From NCBI GenBank assembly GCA_031547045.1, contig JAVBSN010000076.1, forward strand, positions 1 through 64,000: DNA of 64,000 nt. Reading direction: 5' to 3'. The notes beneath the pieces are model-generated. The model did no database searches, was not told the DNA's origin, and saw nothing but the letters and a program-made list of their open reading frames with translations. The DNA is from JAVBSN01 sp031547045 (GTDB lineage Bacteria > Bacillota > Clostridia > Lachnospirales > Lachnospiraceae). How positions within the stretch are numbered: the first letter of the stretch is position 1; the number at the start of each line of letters is the position of its first letter. The position numbers and the translations under genes were made by a program. This document shows, in pieces, positions 51,092 to 59,781 of this stretch.

Positions 51092-52135
51092 ATGAAAAAA
51101 GGAATGGTTTATATAATTGTTATACTATTGTCTATATTATTTATAGGCTGTAAAAATAGTAATAACAATACTATAAATAATACAAGTACAAATGAAAAAA
51201 TAGAGTGCCAAGATACTGGATTTGGGGGAATGCCGAACGCTGAAAAAACAATAGAAACACAGCCATTAAATCAGATGAAAAAGATATATTGTAATTTTGT
51301 AGAGGGGAATGCAACTAAATTTGGGGAAATAATAGGAATGGATATAGAAAAAAAAGAACTATATATAAATTATTATTATACACAATTAGATGATGCAGAA
51401 CCAACATATAAGTTGAGTGATAATGAAATAGAAGAATTTTTAAACATAATAGAGACATATAAAGTGCAAGAATGGGAACAGGAGTATATATTAAAAGAAT
51501 ATGCAGATAGCAATAATTATTATTCTTGGGCAGTATATATGCAAAATGAAGATAATACAGTTGAAAAACATAGGGGAGAGGCAAATACATCTTATTCAGA
51601 AAAAGTAAAACCGCCAAACTATGATGAATTTAGGGCAGCAATGATAGAGTTTGTTGATAGATGTGATATAGAATTTTCTAGAATACCATTATCTGAGATA
51701 GTAAGGGAAAAAAGGTCATTGGAGCAAGTGAAAAAGGTAGTGTGTATATTTATGCAGGAAAATATAGATGATGAGAGAAAAGTAATTGCAATAGATATAG
51801 AAAATAAAGAATTATATGTAGACTACGAGATAACTCAAATAGATTATGAAGAACCGACATGTATGTTAACTGATAGTGAAATAGAAGAATTATTAAATAT
51901 AATTAAAGAGTATAAAATACAGGAATGGGATTATGAATATGTGTATGAAGAATATGAACATAGTTTGGAACGTTATGTTTGGACTGTTTATCTAGAAAAT
52001 GAAGATAATACTGTAGAGGAACATTGGGGACTAACAGATACATTTAATAGTGCAGGAGTAAAACCACCAAATTATGATGAGTTCAAAGTAGCAATGGAAG
52101 AGTTTGCTGATAGGTGTATAAGTAGGGATAAGTAA
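51092..52135 (+). CDS. Two-domain lipoprotein, probable immunity protein 1
   Basis: A 347-residue lipoprotein. The signal MKKGMVYIIVILLSILFIGC ends in lipobox FIGC with C20. Two copies of an about 125-residue domain follow (M-K-K-I-Y-C-N-F ... IGMDIEKKELYINY ... EIEEFLNIIETYKVQEW ... KPPNYDEFRAAMIEFVDRC, then the same again from VKKVVCIFMQEN). ATG 51092 directly follows the toxin stop with zero spacing. A lipid anchor places it outside the membrane, so it should neutralise a toxin that acts there, as the TipC-type immunity proteins of T7SS do. The family itself I do not recognise. Confidence 0.75.
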   Translation: MKKGMVYIIVILLSILFIGCKNSNNNTINNTSTNEKIECQDTGFGGMPNAEKTIETQPLNQMKKIYCNFVEGNATKFGEIIGMDIEKKELYINYYYTQLDDAEPTYKLSDNEIEEFLNIIETYKVQEWEQEYILKEYADSNNYYSWAVYMQNEDNTVEKHRGEANTSYSEKVKPPNYDEFRAAMIEFVDRCDIEFSRIPLSEIVREKRSLEQVKKVVCIFMQENIDDERKVIAIDIENKELYVDYEITQIDYEEPTCMLTDSEIEELLNIIKEYKIQEWDYEYVYEEYEHSLERYVWTVYLENEDNTVEEHWGLTDTFNSAGVKPPNYDEFKVAMEEFADRCISRDK

Positions 52136-52170
52136 CAATTTATACTTGGATAAGTGAAGTGGGGAATTAG

Positions 52171-53232
52171 ATGAAAAAGAGAATGATTTATGTATATATT
52201 ATAATTTTATCTACGTTATTAATAGGATGTGAAGGAAAAAATAATGCTAGCACTAATGACACCACTGAATATACAGAAAATGAGAATGTAATTGATTATA
52301 ATGTTGAGGATATACGATTTGAGTGGTTGCCAGAAATGGAGTATACAACAGAAAGAAAATCAATAAATGATATGAAGAAATTTGTATGTTATTTTGCACA
52401 GGAAACAGTGTACGATCGAGAAATAATGATAGGAGTAAATATAGAAAAAAAGAAATTGTATGTAAATAAAGGAATGGGTGGAATGGATGGCTCGGATTCA
52501 ACATGTACGCTAGATGATGGTGATATAGAAGAATTGTTAAATGTAATAGAAAAATATAAAATACAGGATTGGGAATATAAGTATGAAACAGAGAAATATG
52601 AAGATGTTGATAATTGCCACTATGCTTGGGATATATATATGCAATATGGGGATGGAAGTGTTGAAAAGCATTGTGGAGAAGGGTATTCATTTAATAAGGA
52701 AGAGATAAAACCACCAAATTATGATGAATTTAGAGCGGCAATGGTGGAGTATGCAGATAAGTTTTTAGTGGGATTTTGTGGATTAGATTTAGCAGAAAGA
52801 ACAAGAGATGTAAAATCATTAGAGCAAGCGAAAAAGGTAGTGTGCATTTTTATGCAGGAAGATGAAGATAGTGAAGAAGAAATAATAGCAATAGATATAG
52901 AAAATAAAAAATTATATATAGGATATGATATAAATGAAATTGATAGAGTAGAACCAGATTGTATATTAACCGATAGTGATATAGAAGAAGTCTTAAATAT
53001 AATAGAAACTTATAAAGTACAAGAATGGGAACAATTTTATAAATATAAAGAAGGTGAAAGCTCAAAGCACTATATATGGACAATATATATAGAAAATAAA
53101 GATAGGACAGTAGAAAGACACTATGGACTAACAGATACATTTAATAATGCAGGAGTAAAACCACCTAATTATGATGAGTTCAAAGTAGCAATGGAAGAGT
53201 TTGCTGATAGGTGTATAAATAGAGGGCTATAG
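52171..53232 (+). CDS. Two-domain lipoprotein, probable immunity protein 2 (tandem paralogue)
   Basis: A 353-residue lipoprotein, signal MKKRMIYVYIIILSTLLIGC with C20, and the same two-domain layout (MKKFVCYFAQETV ... IGVNIEKKKLYVNK; AKKVVCIFMQEDEDSEEEII ... IGYDINEIDRVEP). It is diverged from its neighbour through the first domain but very close at the end (GVKPPNYDEFKVAMEEFADRC in both). The 19 bases TGGGGAATTAGATGAAAAA occur at the start of both lipoprotein genes, carrying along the last codons of the toxin, which shows a duplication. Its stop codon is formed inside the right-hand terminator repeat (R-G-L-stop). Confidence 0.75.
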   Translation: MKKRMIYVYIIILSTLLIGCEGKNNASTNDTTEYTENENVIDYNVEDIRFEWLPEMEYTTERKSINDMKKFVCYFAQETVYDREIMIGVNIEKKKLYVNKGMGGMDGSDSTCTLDDGDIEELLNVIEKYKIQDWEYKYETEKYEDVDNCHYAWDIYMQYGDGSVEKHCGEGYSFNKEEIKPPNYDEFRAAMVEYADKFLVGFCGLDLAERTRDVKSLEQAKKVVCIFMQEDEDSEEEIIAIDIENKKLYIGYDINEIDRVEPDCILTDSDIEEVLNIIETYKVQEWEQFYKYKEGESSKHYIWTIYIENKDRTVERHYGLTDTFNNAGVKPPNYDEFKVAMEEFADRCINRGL

Positions 53233-53265
53233 TCTTTAAGGACTATGGCTCTTTTTTTGTTTAAG
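53223..53265 (+). terminator. Terminator, right copy of the 40-base direct repeat
   Basis: Same hairpin as 48792-48833, with T7. The 5' arm contains the last codons and stop of the second lipoprotein gene, so the gene end was replaced or created by this sequence. Confidence 0.9.
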
Positions 53266-53306
53266 TGAATATTATATAGTATGACAAAAATCGGGTGGTG
53301 TGTACA

Positions 53307-53615
53307 GTGAGAATAGAAAATATAAACATAAGAAATATTATGATAGAAGCAACAAGAAGAAATGCTATTATTATAGATGTTAGAGATAGAAAAGACTTTT
53401 TAAATGGTCACATTCCCATGGCAATTAATATTCCTTTAGAAAATATTGAAAACGGTGAATATAATTTACCTTTAAATAAAACATTAATATTATACTGTGA
53501 AACAGGAGCTTCAAGTTTAATGGCAGCAAGAATATTGTCAAGAAAAGGATATAATGTTATTAGTTGCGTTGGTGGGGTATTCAATTATGGAAATTCCCTT
53601 ACTAAAGGCAGTTGA
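53307..53615 (+). CDS. Rhodanese-like sulfurtransferase
   Basis: A 102-residue single-domain rhodanese. The catalytic loop LILYCETGASSLMAARIL holds the active cysteine, and AIIIDVRDRKDFLNGHIPMA is the typical N-terminal strand and helix. Start at GTG 53307 behind GGGTGG; a start at 53295 is possible. It moves sulfur between thiols or binds phosphate-like groups; the partner is not shown by context. Confidence 0.88.
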   Translation: MRIENINIRNIMIEATRRNAIIIDVRDRKDFLNGHIPMAINIPLENIENGEYNLPLNKTLILYCETGASSLMAARILSRKGYNVISCVGGVFNYGNSLTKGS

Positions 53616-53675
53616 CATTAAATGTTTATATCCGTACAATAATAAAGGTAACTAAAGAATATAGTGGAGGAACTA

Positions 53676-54836
53676 ATGAATAGATTAGAATATATAGCAC
53701 CTTGTCATTTTGGATTAGAATCAGTATTAAAAAAAGAGATTACTGATTTAGGATATGAAATTGTATCAGTTGAAGATGGAAGAATAACATTTGCAGGTGA
53801 CGAGGGAGCATTGGCAAGAGCCAATATTTTTATAAGAACAGCAGAGAGAATAATGATTAAAGTTGGCAGTTTTAAAGCCACTACTTTTGATGAACTTTTT
53901 GAAGGTACAAAAGAATTACATTGGGACAAATACCTTACAGAAGATGCAAAGTTTTGGGTAACAAAAGCATCAACAAATAAAAGTAAACTATTTAGTGGAA
54001 CAGACATACAATCTATTGTAAAGAAAGCAATAGTGGATAAGATGAAGCAAACATATAAAGTTAGCTGGTTTAATGAAGAAGGGGCAGAATATCCTATAAG
54101 AGTATTTATATTTAAAGACATTGTAACTATTGGAATAGATTCATCAGGAACCTCACTACACAAGAGAGGATATAGACAATTAGTTGGTAAAGCACCTATT
54201 TCAGAAACATTGGCAGCAGCACTTATTATGTTAACGCCATGGAATAAAGATAGAATATTAGTTGATCCTTTTTGTGGAAGTGGAACAATACCTATTGAAG
54301 CAGCAATGATAGGTGCAAACATTGCACCCGGTATGAACAGAGAATTCGTAGGAGAAAACTGGACTAATGTTACTCCTAAAAAATATTGGTATGATGCAAT
54401 AAATGAGGCTGAAGATGGTATAATAAGAGATGTTAAAATGAATATTCAAGGTTATGATTTAAATTATGGAGTAATTAAGGTTGCAATGGAGAATGCTAAA
54501 ATGGCAGGTGTTGAAGAACATATCCATTTTCAACAAAGAGATGTTAAAGACCTTAGTAATAATAAAAAATATGGCTTTATTATCACTAATCCACCATATG
54601 GTGAAAGATTAGAAGAAAAAGAAGACTTGCCAGAGTTATATAGATTGATGGGAGAAAGTTTTAAACGATTAGATAGCTGGTCAGAGTATATCGTTACATC
54701 ATATGAAGATACAGAAAAATATATTGGGAAACAAGCAAGTAAAAACAGAAAAATATATAATGGAATGATAAAAGCATATTTTTATCAATTTATGGGACCA
54801 AAGCCACAACGTAGAAATACAGACATAATTAATTAA
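53676..54836 (+). CDS. THUMP-domain 23S rRNA (guanine-N2) methyltransferase, RlmL N-domain / YpsC type
   Basis: A 386-residue class I methyltransferase. A THUMP RNA-binding region spans about 40-160 (ERIMIKVGSFKATTFDELFE). It is followed by RGYRQLVGKAPISETLAAALI and the SAM motif LVDPFCGSGTIPIEAA (about 192-207), and the catalytic IITNPPYGERL (N-P-P-Y, about 307-317). Length fits the single-enzyme form in Firmicutes, without the second methyltransferase of E. coli RlmKL. Start at ATG 53676 behind GTGGAGGAAC. Confidence 0.92.
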   Translation: MNRLEYIAPCHFGLESVLKKEITDLGYEIVSVEDGRITFAGDEGALARANIFIRTAERIMIKVGSFKATTFDELFEGTKELHWDKYLTEDAKFWVTKASTNKSKLFSGTDIQSIVKKAIVDKMKQTYKVSWFNEEGAEYPIRVFIFKDIVTIGIDSSGTSLHKRGYRQLVGKAPISETLAAALIMLTPWNKDRILVDPFCGSGTIPIEAAMIGANIAPGMNREFVGENWTNVTPKKYWYDAINEAEDGIIRDVKMNIQGYDLNYGVIKVAMENAKMAGVEEHIHFQQRDVKDLSNNKKYGFIITNPPYGERLEEKEDLPELYRLMGESFKRLDSWSEYIVTSYEDTEKYIGKQASKNRKIYNGMIKAYFYQFMGPKPQRRNTDIIN

Positions 54837-54873
54837 AATATGTTTTGATTTATATAAATTAAAGGGGTTATAG

Positions 54874-56565
54874 ATGAAAAAAATAGGAACTATATTAGTA
54901 TGTTTTTTAATGGTTTCAGCATTTTTCTATGTAATTAATTCTCACAAGGAAATACAAGTAGTTAAAGAAGATAATTCTATAGAATCAGCCAGTGTATTTC
55001 TTGAAAATATATCACAAGTTAAGAATGACCAAGATATAACAGTGATAGTGGGAGATGCTGATTATACTAAAGATCAAAAGAAAATATATATAAGCAATCA
55101 ACTCAGAGTTATGGTTCCTCTGGATTTTATTACAGATGCCCTAAATTGTTCTGTAAGAAGATATGGTGATGGAAGTATAAATATTTCTAAGGGTGATAAT
55201 GATGTTACCCTAACTATAGATAGCACAGTTGGTGTAATTAATGAGAAGGTAATAGGATTAGGTAGTAAAGTAGTAGAAGAAGACAAAAAGATATATGTTC
55301 CAATAAACAATATTGTTAATTTTCTTGGATATGCTTTTCAATATAACATAGAAGAAAATGTTGTTAGATTTCAAGAATGGTCTAGTGTTGAGTTGCCTAA
55401 GAAATATGATATGAGAGATACAGACAGAGTTACAGAAGTAAGGGATCAAGGGAAACATGGAACTTGTTGGGCATTTGTATCCTTAGCTGCTGTAGAAACT
55501 ACAGTAATGCCATTAGAAAAGATGATATTTTCACCAGATCATATGAGTTTATGTAACGGATTTAATCTATCTCAAGATGAAGGTGGAGACTATACAATGG
55601 CAATTGCTTATATGGCAAGTTGGAAAGGCCCAGTATTAGAGAAAGACGATCCTTATGGTGATGGTGTAACTGATGAAAAACTAGAGGCAGTTAAACATCT
55701 AGAAGAAGCTTTGATAATAGAAGCTAAGGATTATGAAGCTATAAAATTAGCTATTTATAAATATGGCGCTGTTGAAACTTCTATATATACACAACTAAGA
55801 AATGCAAATAGTTGGTCATCTTATTATAATAGAGATAGGGCAACTTACTATTATGATGGGAAATCAAATCCTAATCATGATGTTTTAATAGTAGGTTGGG
55901 ATGATGAATTTCCTAAAGAATATTTTACCAATATTCCAGAAGGAGATGGAGCATTTATTTGTAAGAATAGTTGGGGAACAGAATTTGGGGATGAAGGTTA
56001 TTTTTATGTATCTTATTATGATTCAGTAATAGGAACAACTAATGTTGTGTACTCTAAAGTTGGGAATAAAGATAATTATGATAATATATATCAATCAGAT
56101 TTACTTGGCTGGATTGGACAATTAGGTTATAATAGTGAGGAAGCTTATTTTGCAAATGTATATAAGACTACTAGAGAAGAAGAATTGAAAGCTGTAGGTT
56201 TCTATGCAACAGGAAAGAATACTGACTATAAAGTATATGTAGTTAGGAATTTTGAAAATGTTGATAGCTTGAACAATAGACAATTAGTAGCTGAGGGAAG
56301 CCTTAAAAATTCAGGATATTATACAGTAGAATTTGACAAGGTTGTTAACTTGAATTCAGAAGAAGAATATGCAGTGATGGTATATGTCAAGACACCAGAT
56401 GCAATACACCCTGTAGCCATTGAATATGAATCTGATAATAGAACCTCTACTTTTGATATTTCAGATGGAGAAGGATATATTAGTCTTTATGGACAGGTGT
56501 GGATGAGTGCAGAAGATAAACAAAGTTGTAATATATGTCTTAAGGCATTTACAAATGATAGATAG
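54874..56565 (+). CDS. Secreted C1 (papain-type) cysteine peptidase with copper-amine-oxidase-like N-domain and lectin-like C-domain
   Basis: A 563-residue protein. A signal or anchor sequence (GTILVCFLMVSAFFYVI) is followed by a copper-amine-oxidase N1 type domain at about 52-168 (ITVIVGDADYTKDQKKIYIS; NIVNFLGYAFQYNIEENVVRF in part). It continues with the papain fold with Q192 and C198 in VRDQGKHGTCWAFVS, H335 in SNPNHDVLIVGWDD and N365 in CKNSWGTEFGDEGYF. The last 150 residues have the lectin-like layout that often follows such C1 domains (ELKAVGFYATGKNTDYKVYV ... EYAVMVYVKTPD). All catalytic residues are present. It would be exported and active at the cell surface. Confidence 0.92.
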   Translation: MKKIGTILVCFLMVSAFFYVINSHKEIQVVKEDNSIESASVFLENISQVKNDQDITVIVGDADYTKDQKKIYISNQLRVMVPLDFITDALNCSVRRYGDGSINISKGDNDVTLTIDSTVGVINEKVIGLGSKVVEEDKKIYVPINNIVNFLGYAFQYNIEENVVRFQEWSSVELPKKYDMRDTDRVTEVRDQGKHGTCWAFVSLAAVETTVMPLEKMIFSPDHMSLCNGFNLSQDEGGDYTMAIAYMASWKGPVLEKDDPYGDGVTDEKLEAVKHLEEALIIEAKDYEAIKLAIYKYGAVETSIYTQLRNANSWSSYYNRDRATYYYDGKSNPNHDVLIVGWDDEFPKEYFTNIPEGDGAFICKNSWGTEFGDEGYFYVSYYDSVIGTTNVVYSKVGNKDNYDNIYQSDLLGWIGQLGYNSEEAYFANVYKTTREEELKAVGFYATGKNTDYKVYVVRNFENVDSLNNRQLVAEGSLKNSGYYTVEFDKVVNLNSEEEYAVMVYVKTPDAIHPVAIEYESDNRTSTFDISDGEGYISLYGQVWMSAEDKQSCNICLKAFTNDR

Positions 56566-56577
56566 GAGAAGTATTTA

Positions 56578-57159
56578 ATGAAGAAGCTTATATTTGCTAC
56601 TAGTAATGAGAATAAAATGAAAGAAATTAGAATGATATTAGCTAACTCAGGATATGAAATATTGTCTATGAAAGAAGCAGGCATTGATATAGATATTGTT
56701 GAAGATGGTAGCACATTTGAAGAAAATGCAATTATAAAAGCAACAGCAATAAGTAAACTTTGTGGAGAATTAGTATTAGCAGATGATTCAGGTCTAGAAG
56801 TAGATTATATGGATAAGATGCCAGGAATATATTCTGCAAGATTTGAAGGTGTAGATACACCATATTCAATTAAAAATAAAATAATAATAGATAGATTAGA
56901 AGGTGTACCAGATGAGAAACGTACTGCAAGATTTGTATGTGCAATAGCAGCAGCATTTCCAGACGGTAGAGTAATTACAAAAAGAGCTACAATTGAAGGA
57001 ATAATAGGATATGAAGAACAAGGTGAAAATGGATTTGGATATGATCCAATATTCTACGTTCCTGAATATGGATGTACAACAGCCCAGTTGTCGCCAGAAC
57101 AAAAGAATGAGATTAGTCATAGGGGCAAGGCACTTGAGTTAATAAAAGAAGAATTATAG
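56578..57159 (+). CDS. rdgB: XTP/dITP diphosphatase (RdgB/HAM1)
   Basis: A 193-residue enzyme that removes non-canonical purine triphosphates (dITP, XTP). LIFATSNENKMKEIRMIL at the start, FEENAIIKA around residue 48, VLADDSGLEVDYM around residue 66, GIYSARFEG and GFGYDPIF (about 149-156) are the family motifs. It lies in a run of nucleic-acid genes with the phosphodiesterase and RlmD genes. Confidence 0.96.
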   Translation: MKKLIFATSNENKMKEIRMILANSGYEILSMKEAGIDIDIVEDGSTFEENAIIKATAISKLCGELVLADDSGLEVDYMDKMPGIYSARFEGVDTPYSIKNKIIIDRLEGVPDEKRTARFVCAIAAAFPDGRVITKRATIEGIIGYEEQGENGFGYDPIFYVPEYGCTTAQLSPEQKNEISHRGKALELIKEEL

Positions 57160-57171
57160 TAGGAGTGTTAT

Positions 57172-57687
57172 ATGAGAGTACTAGTCATAAGCGATTCACA
57201 TGGTAAAAATGATGATGTAAAAAACGTAATAAAGCAAGTTGGACCTATAGATATGTTTATACACTTAGGAGATATAGAACGTGGACCAGAGTATATACAG
57301 AGTCTAGTAGACTGTCCAGTGCATATGGTATCAGGAAATAATGATTATAATATACACTTGCCTTATGAAGATACATTTATGATAGGTGATCTAAAAGTAT
57401 TTATTACTCACGGTCATAGATTTTATGTTAATGCAGGAATGAATAGACTTGAGGAATATGCAAAAGAAAATGGAATAGATGTTGTAATGTATGGACACAC
57501 TCATGTACCATATATTAGTATAGGAGAAGACTATACAATACTTAATCCGGGAAGTATATCTTATCCGAGACAAGAAGGACGAAAGAAAACATTTTTGATA
57601 ATGGAAATTGATAAACATGGCAATCCACATTATGCTCATGGCGAATTAAGATCATCATTACAAGATGTATATAGAGGTTTTTATTAG
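57172..57687 (+). CDS. YfcE/MJ0936-type metallophosphoesterase
   Basis: A 171-residue calcineurin-like phosphoesterase. VISDSHGKNDDV, IHLGDIERG, VSGNNDYN, FITHGHRF and YGHTHVPYI give all metal-binding histidines and aspartates. The family hydrolyses phosphodiesters in vitro with unclear natural substrates. It starts 12 bases after rdgB, and the RlmD gene starts immediately after its stop. Confidence 0.94.
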   Translation: MRVLVISDSHGKNDDVKNVIKQVGPIDMFIHLGDIERGPEYIQSLVDCPVHMVSGNNDYNIHLPYEDTFMIGDLKVFITHGHRFYVNAGMNRLEEYAKENGIDVVMYGHTHVPYISIGEDYTILNPGSISYPRQEGRKKTFLIMEIDKHGNPHYAHGELRSSLQDVYRGFY

Positions 57688-59061
57688 ATGAAAAAAGGCG
57701 ATATAATAGAAGGCGTAATAACAGAATATGATTTTCCTAATAAGGGAAGTTTTATATATGAGGATAGGAAAGTAGTAATAAAAGGTGCTATACAGGGTCA
57801 AAAAGTAAGGTGTAGCATATCTAAACTTAGAAAAGATAAGGCAGAGGGAAGACTAAGAGAAGTTATAGAAAAAGCCCCTAATGAAAAAGCTGAATGTACT
57901 TGTTCTCACTTTGGACAGTGCGGAGGATGCACTTATCAAACATTTACATATGAAGAACAATTAAATATAAAAGAGCGACTAGTTAAGAAATTAATAGACA
58001 ATGTGTTTGATGATTATATATGGGATGGAATTAAAGGAAGCCCTGTAACAACTGCTTATAGAAATAAGATGGAATATTCTTTCGGTGATGAGTATAAGGA
58101 TGGCCCACTAGCATTAGGACTTCATAAAAAAGGTGGATTTTATGACATAATAACAATTAAAGATTGTTCAATTGTATCAAACGATTACAACAAGATTATA
58201 AATGTAACCCTAGAATTTTATGATAATCTAGGTATACCATACTATAAGAAAATGAGTCATGTTGGTTCTTTAAGACACCTTGTAGTAAGACAAGCGGCTA
58301 CAAGTAAGGATATATTAATTAACTTAGTTACAACTACTCAAATTAGTGACTTACATTTAGAAGGGTTTACAAAGACACTTTTAGACTTAGAACTTGAAGG
58401 TAATATAGTAGGAATACTTCATACAAAAAATGATAGCCTTGCAGACGTAGTACAGAGTGATGAAACAAATATATTATTTGGACAAGACTATTTCTATGAT
58501 AGTGTGTTAGGATTAAAATTTAAAATATCTCCATTTTCATTTTTTCAAACAAATACACTGGGTGCAGAAGTATTATATAGCGTCGTTAGAGATTATGTAG
58601 GAAATACAAAAGACAAAGTAATATTTGATTTATATAGTGGAACAGGAACAATAGCACAAATGTTAGCTCCGGTTGCAAGTAAGGTAATTGGTGTAGAGAT
58701 TGTTGAAGAAGCAGTAGAAGCAGCCAAAGAGAATGCTACACTTAATGGTCTTAACAACTGTGAATTTATTGCAGGTGACGTATTAAAAGTAATAGATGAT
58801 ATTACAGACAAGCCAGATATAATAGTACTTGATCCACCAAGAGATGGAATACATCCAAAGGCAATACAGAAGATAATAGATTATGATGTTGATGAGATAG
58901 TATATATATCTTGCAAGCCAACTAGCTTAGCGAGGGATTTAGAAGTATTTAAAGAGCGAGGATACAAAATAGTTAAGGCGTGTGCAGTAGATCAATTTGT
59001 TAATACTGTACATGTTGAGTCAGTAGCCTTACTTACTAGGAGCAAGAATATTAAAAATTAA
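57688..59061 (+). CDS. 23S rRNA (uracil-C5) methyltransferase, RlmD/RumA family
   Basis: A 457-residue protein. A TRAM domain at the N-terminus (EGVITEYDFPNKGSFIYEDR) is followed by a four-cysteine Fe-S site in CTCSHFGQCGGCTYQ (C-x5-C-x2-C pattern, about 71-85). The SAM domain has IFDLYSGTGTIAQML (about 312-326), VLDPPRDGIHPKA (about 380-392) and YISCKPTSLARDL with the cysteine nucleophile (about 407-419). It methylates C5 of a uracil in 23S rRNA, or, as in other Firmicutes with several paralogues, a related site. Confidence 0.93.
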   Translation: MKKGDIIEGVITEYDFPNKGSFIYEDRKVVIKGAIQGQKVRCSISKLRKDKAEGRLREVIEKAPNEKAECTCSHFGQCGGCTYQTFTYEEQLNIKERLVKKLIDNVFDDYIWDGIKGSPVTTAYRNKMEYSFGDEYKDGPLALGLHKKGGFYDIITIKDCSIVSNDYNKIINVTLEFYDNLGIPYYKKMSHVGSLRHLVVRQAATSKDILINLVTTTQISDLHLEGFTKTLLDLELEGNIVGILHTKNDSLADVVQSDETNILFGQDYFYDSVLGLKFKISPFSFFQTNTLGAEVLYSVVRDYVGNTKDKVIFDLYSGTGTIAQMLAPVASKVIGVEIVEEAVEAAKENATLNGLNNCEFIAGDVLKVIDDITDKPDIIVLDPPRDGIHPKAIQKIIDYDVDEIVYISCKPTSLARDLEVFKERGYKIVKACAVDQFVNTVHVESVALLTRSKNIKN

Positions 59062-59076
59062 GAAATAATTTAAAGT

Positions 59077-59116
59077 AAAATAGCAGTCTGCATTTGCAGG
59101 TTGCTATTTTTTTTAT
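59077..59116 (+). terminator. Terminator of the RlmD-like gene
   Basis: AAAATAGCA (59077-59085) / TGCTATTTT (59102-59110) with inner CTGCA/TGCAG, then T tract. Confidence 0.9.
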
Positions 59117-59256
59117 GATTATCGTTATAAATCCGTAAGAAGCAGTTGTAGTTGTTTTTAAGAAATAAAGTGTATAGTTATTTTCATAAAAGAGAATATT
59201 CTGAAGTTACTTTGAATTGCGTTTCGTTATATGTATTAGAAAGGGAGGTTAATGCG

Positions 59257-59766
59257 ATGGGAATAGAAATAATTATGGACTACTTTGTAAGATATGGAGG
59301 GCTTGCAATATTTATTATTGTATTGTTGGAATATATGAATTTACCAGGATTTCCTGCGGGGATAATTATGCCACTTGCAGGAATATGGGCAGCAAAAGGC
59401 GAGATACCATTCATATCAACTATTTTGATTACTGTGGCAGCGGGATTACTAGGAAGTCTTATTTTGTATTGGTTAGGTTATAGGGGTGGTGAGTTTGTCC
59501 TTAAGAAGTACTTAAATAAATTCCCTAAACAACGTTCAAAAATAGAGGCAAAACTTGAGTGGGTAAGGGAGAAGGGTAGCTTAGGAATTTTTGTTGGAAA
59601 GTTAATTCCAATGATAAGAACATTGATTTCTATACCAGCAGGAGTGTCAAAAATGAATTTAGTCAAATATATTACAAGTTCTACTTTAGGAATTTTTGTG
59701 TGGAATTTATTTTTTGTAGGAAGTGGTTACTTTTTCGGAGATGCAGTTTTTAAATATTTAGCTTAA
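59257..59766 (+). CDS. DedA-family membrane protein
   Basis: A 169-residue DedA/VTT-fold protein, likely a lipid-carrier or phospholipid flippase. The hydrophobic N-terminus IIVLLEYMNLPGFPAGIIMPLAG, the re-entrant FPAGIIMPLAGIWAAKGE, and GSLGIFVGKLIPMIRTLISIPAGV with the R-x3-(S)-x2-A-G signature are in place. Start ATG 59257 with GGGAGG; an upstream frame from 59152 lacks a ribosome site. It is followed after 15 bases by a GT4 transferase, so lipid head-group work is likely, for example on undecaprenyl or glycolipids. Confidence 0.9.
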   Translation: MGIEIIMDYFVRYGGLAIFIIVLLEYMNLPGFPAGIIMPLAGIWAAKGEIPFISTILITVAAGLLGSLILYWLGYRGGEFVLKKYLNKFPKQRSKIEAKLEWVREKGSLGIFVGKLIPMIRTLISIPAGVSKMNLVKYITSSTLGIFVWNLFFVGSGYFFGDAVFKYLA

Positions 59767-59781
59767 AAGGAGTGTAGACAA

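Noticed and set aside
52253..52690. Long minus-strand frames rich in His, Leu and Tyr opposite the lipoprotein genes
   Set aside because: They are antisense shadows of AT-rich coding sequence, with no ribosome sites.
53705..54322. 205-codon minus-strand frame opposite the RNA methyltransferase gene
   Set aside because: Fully inside a well-supported gene on the other strand; composition is that of a reverse-complement shadow.
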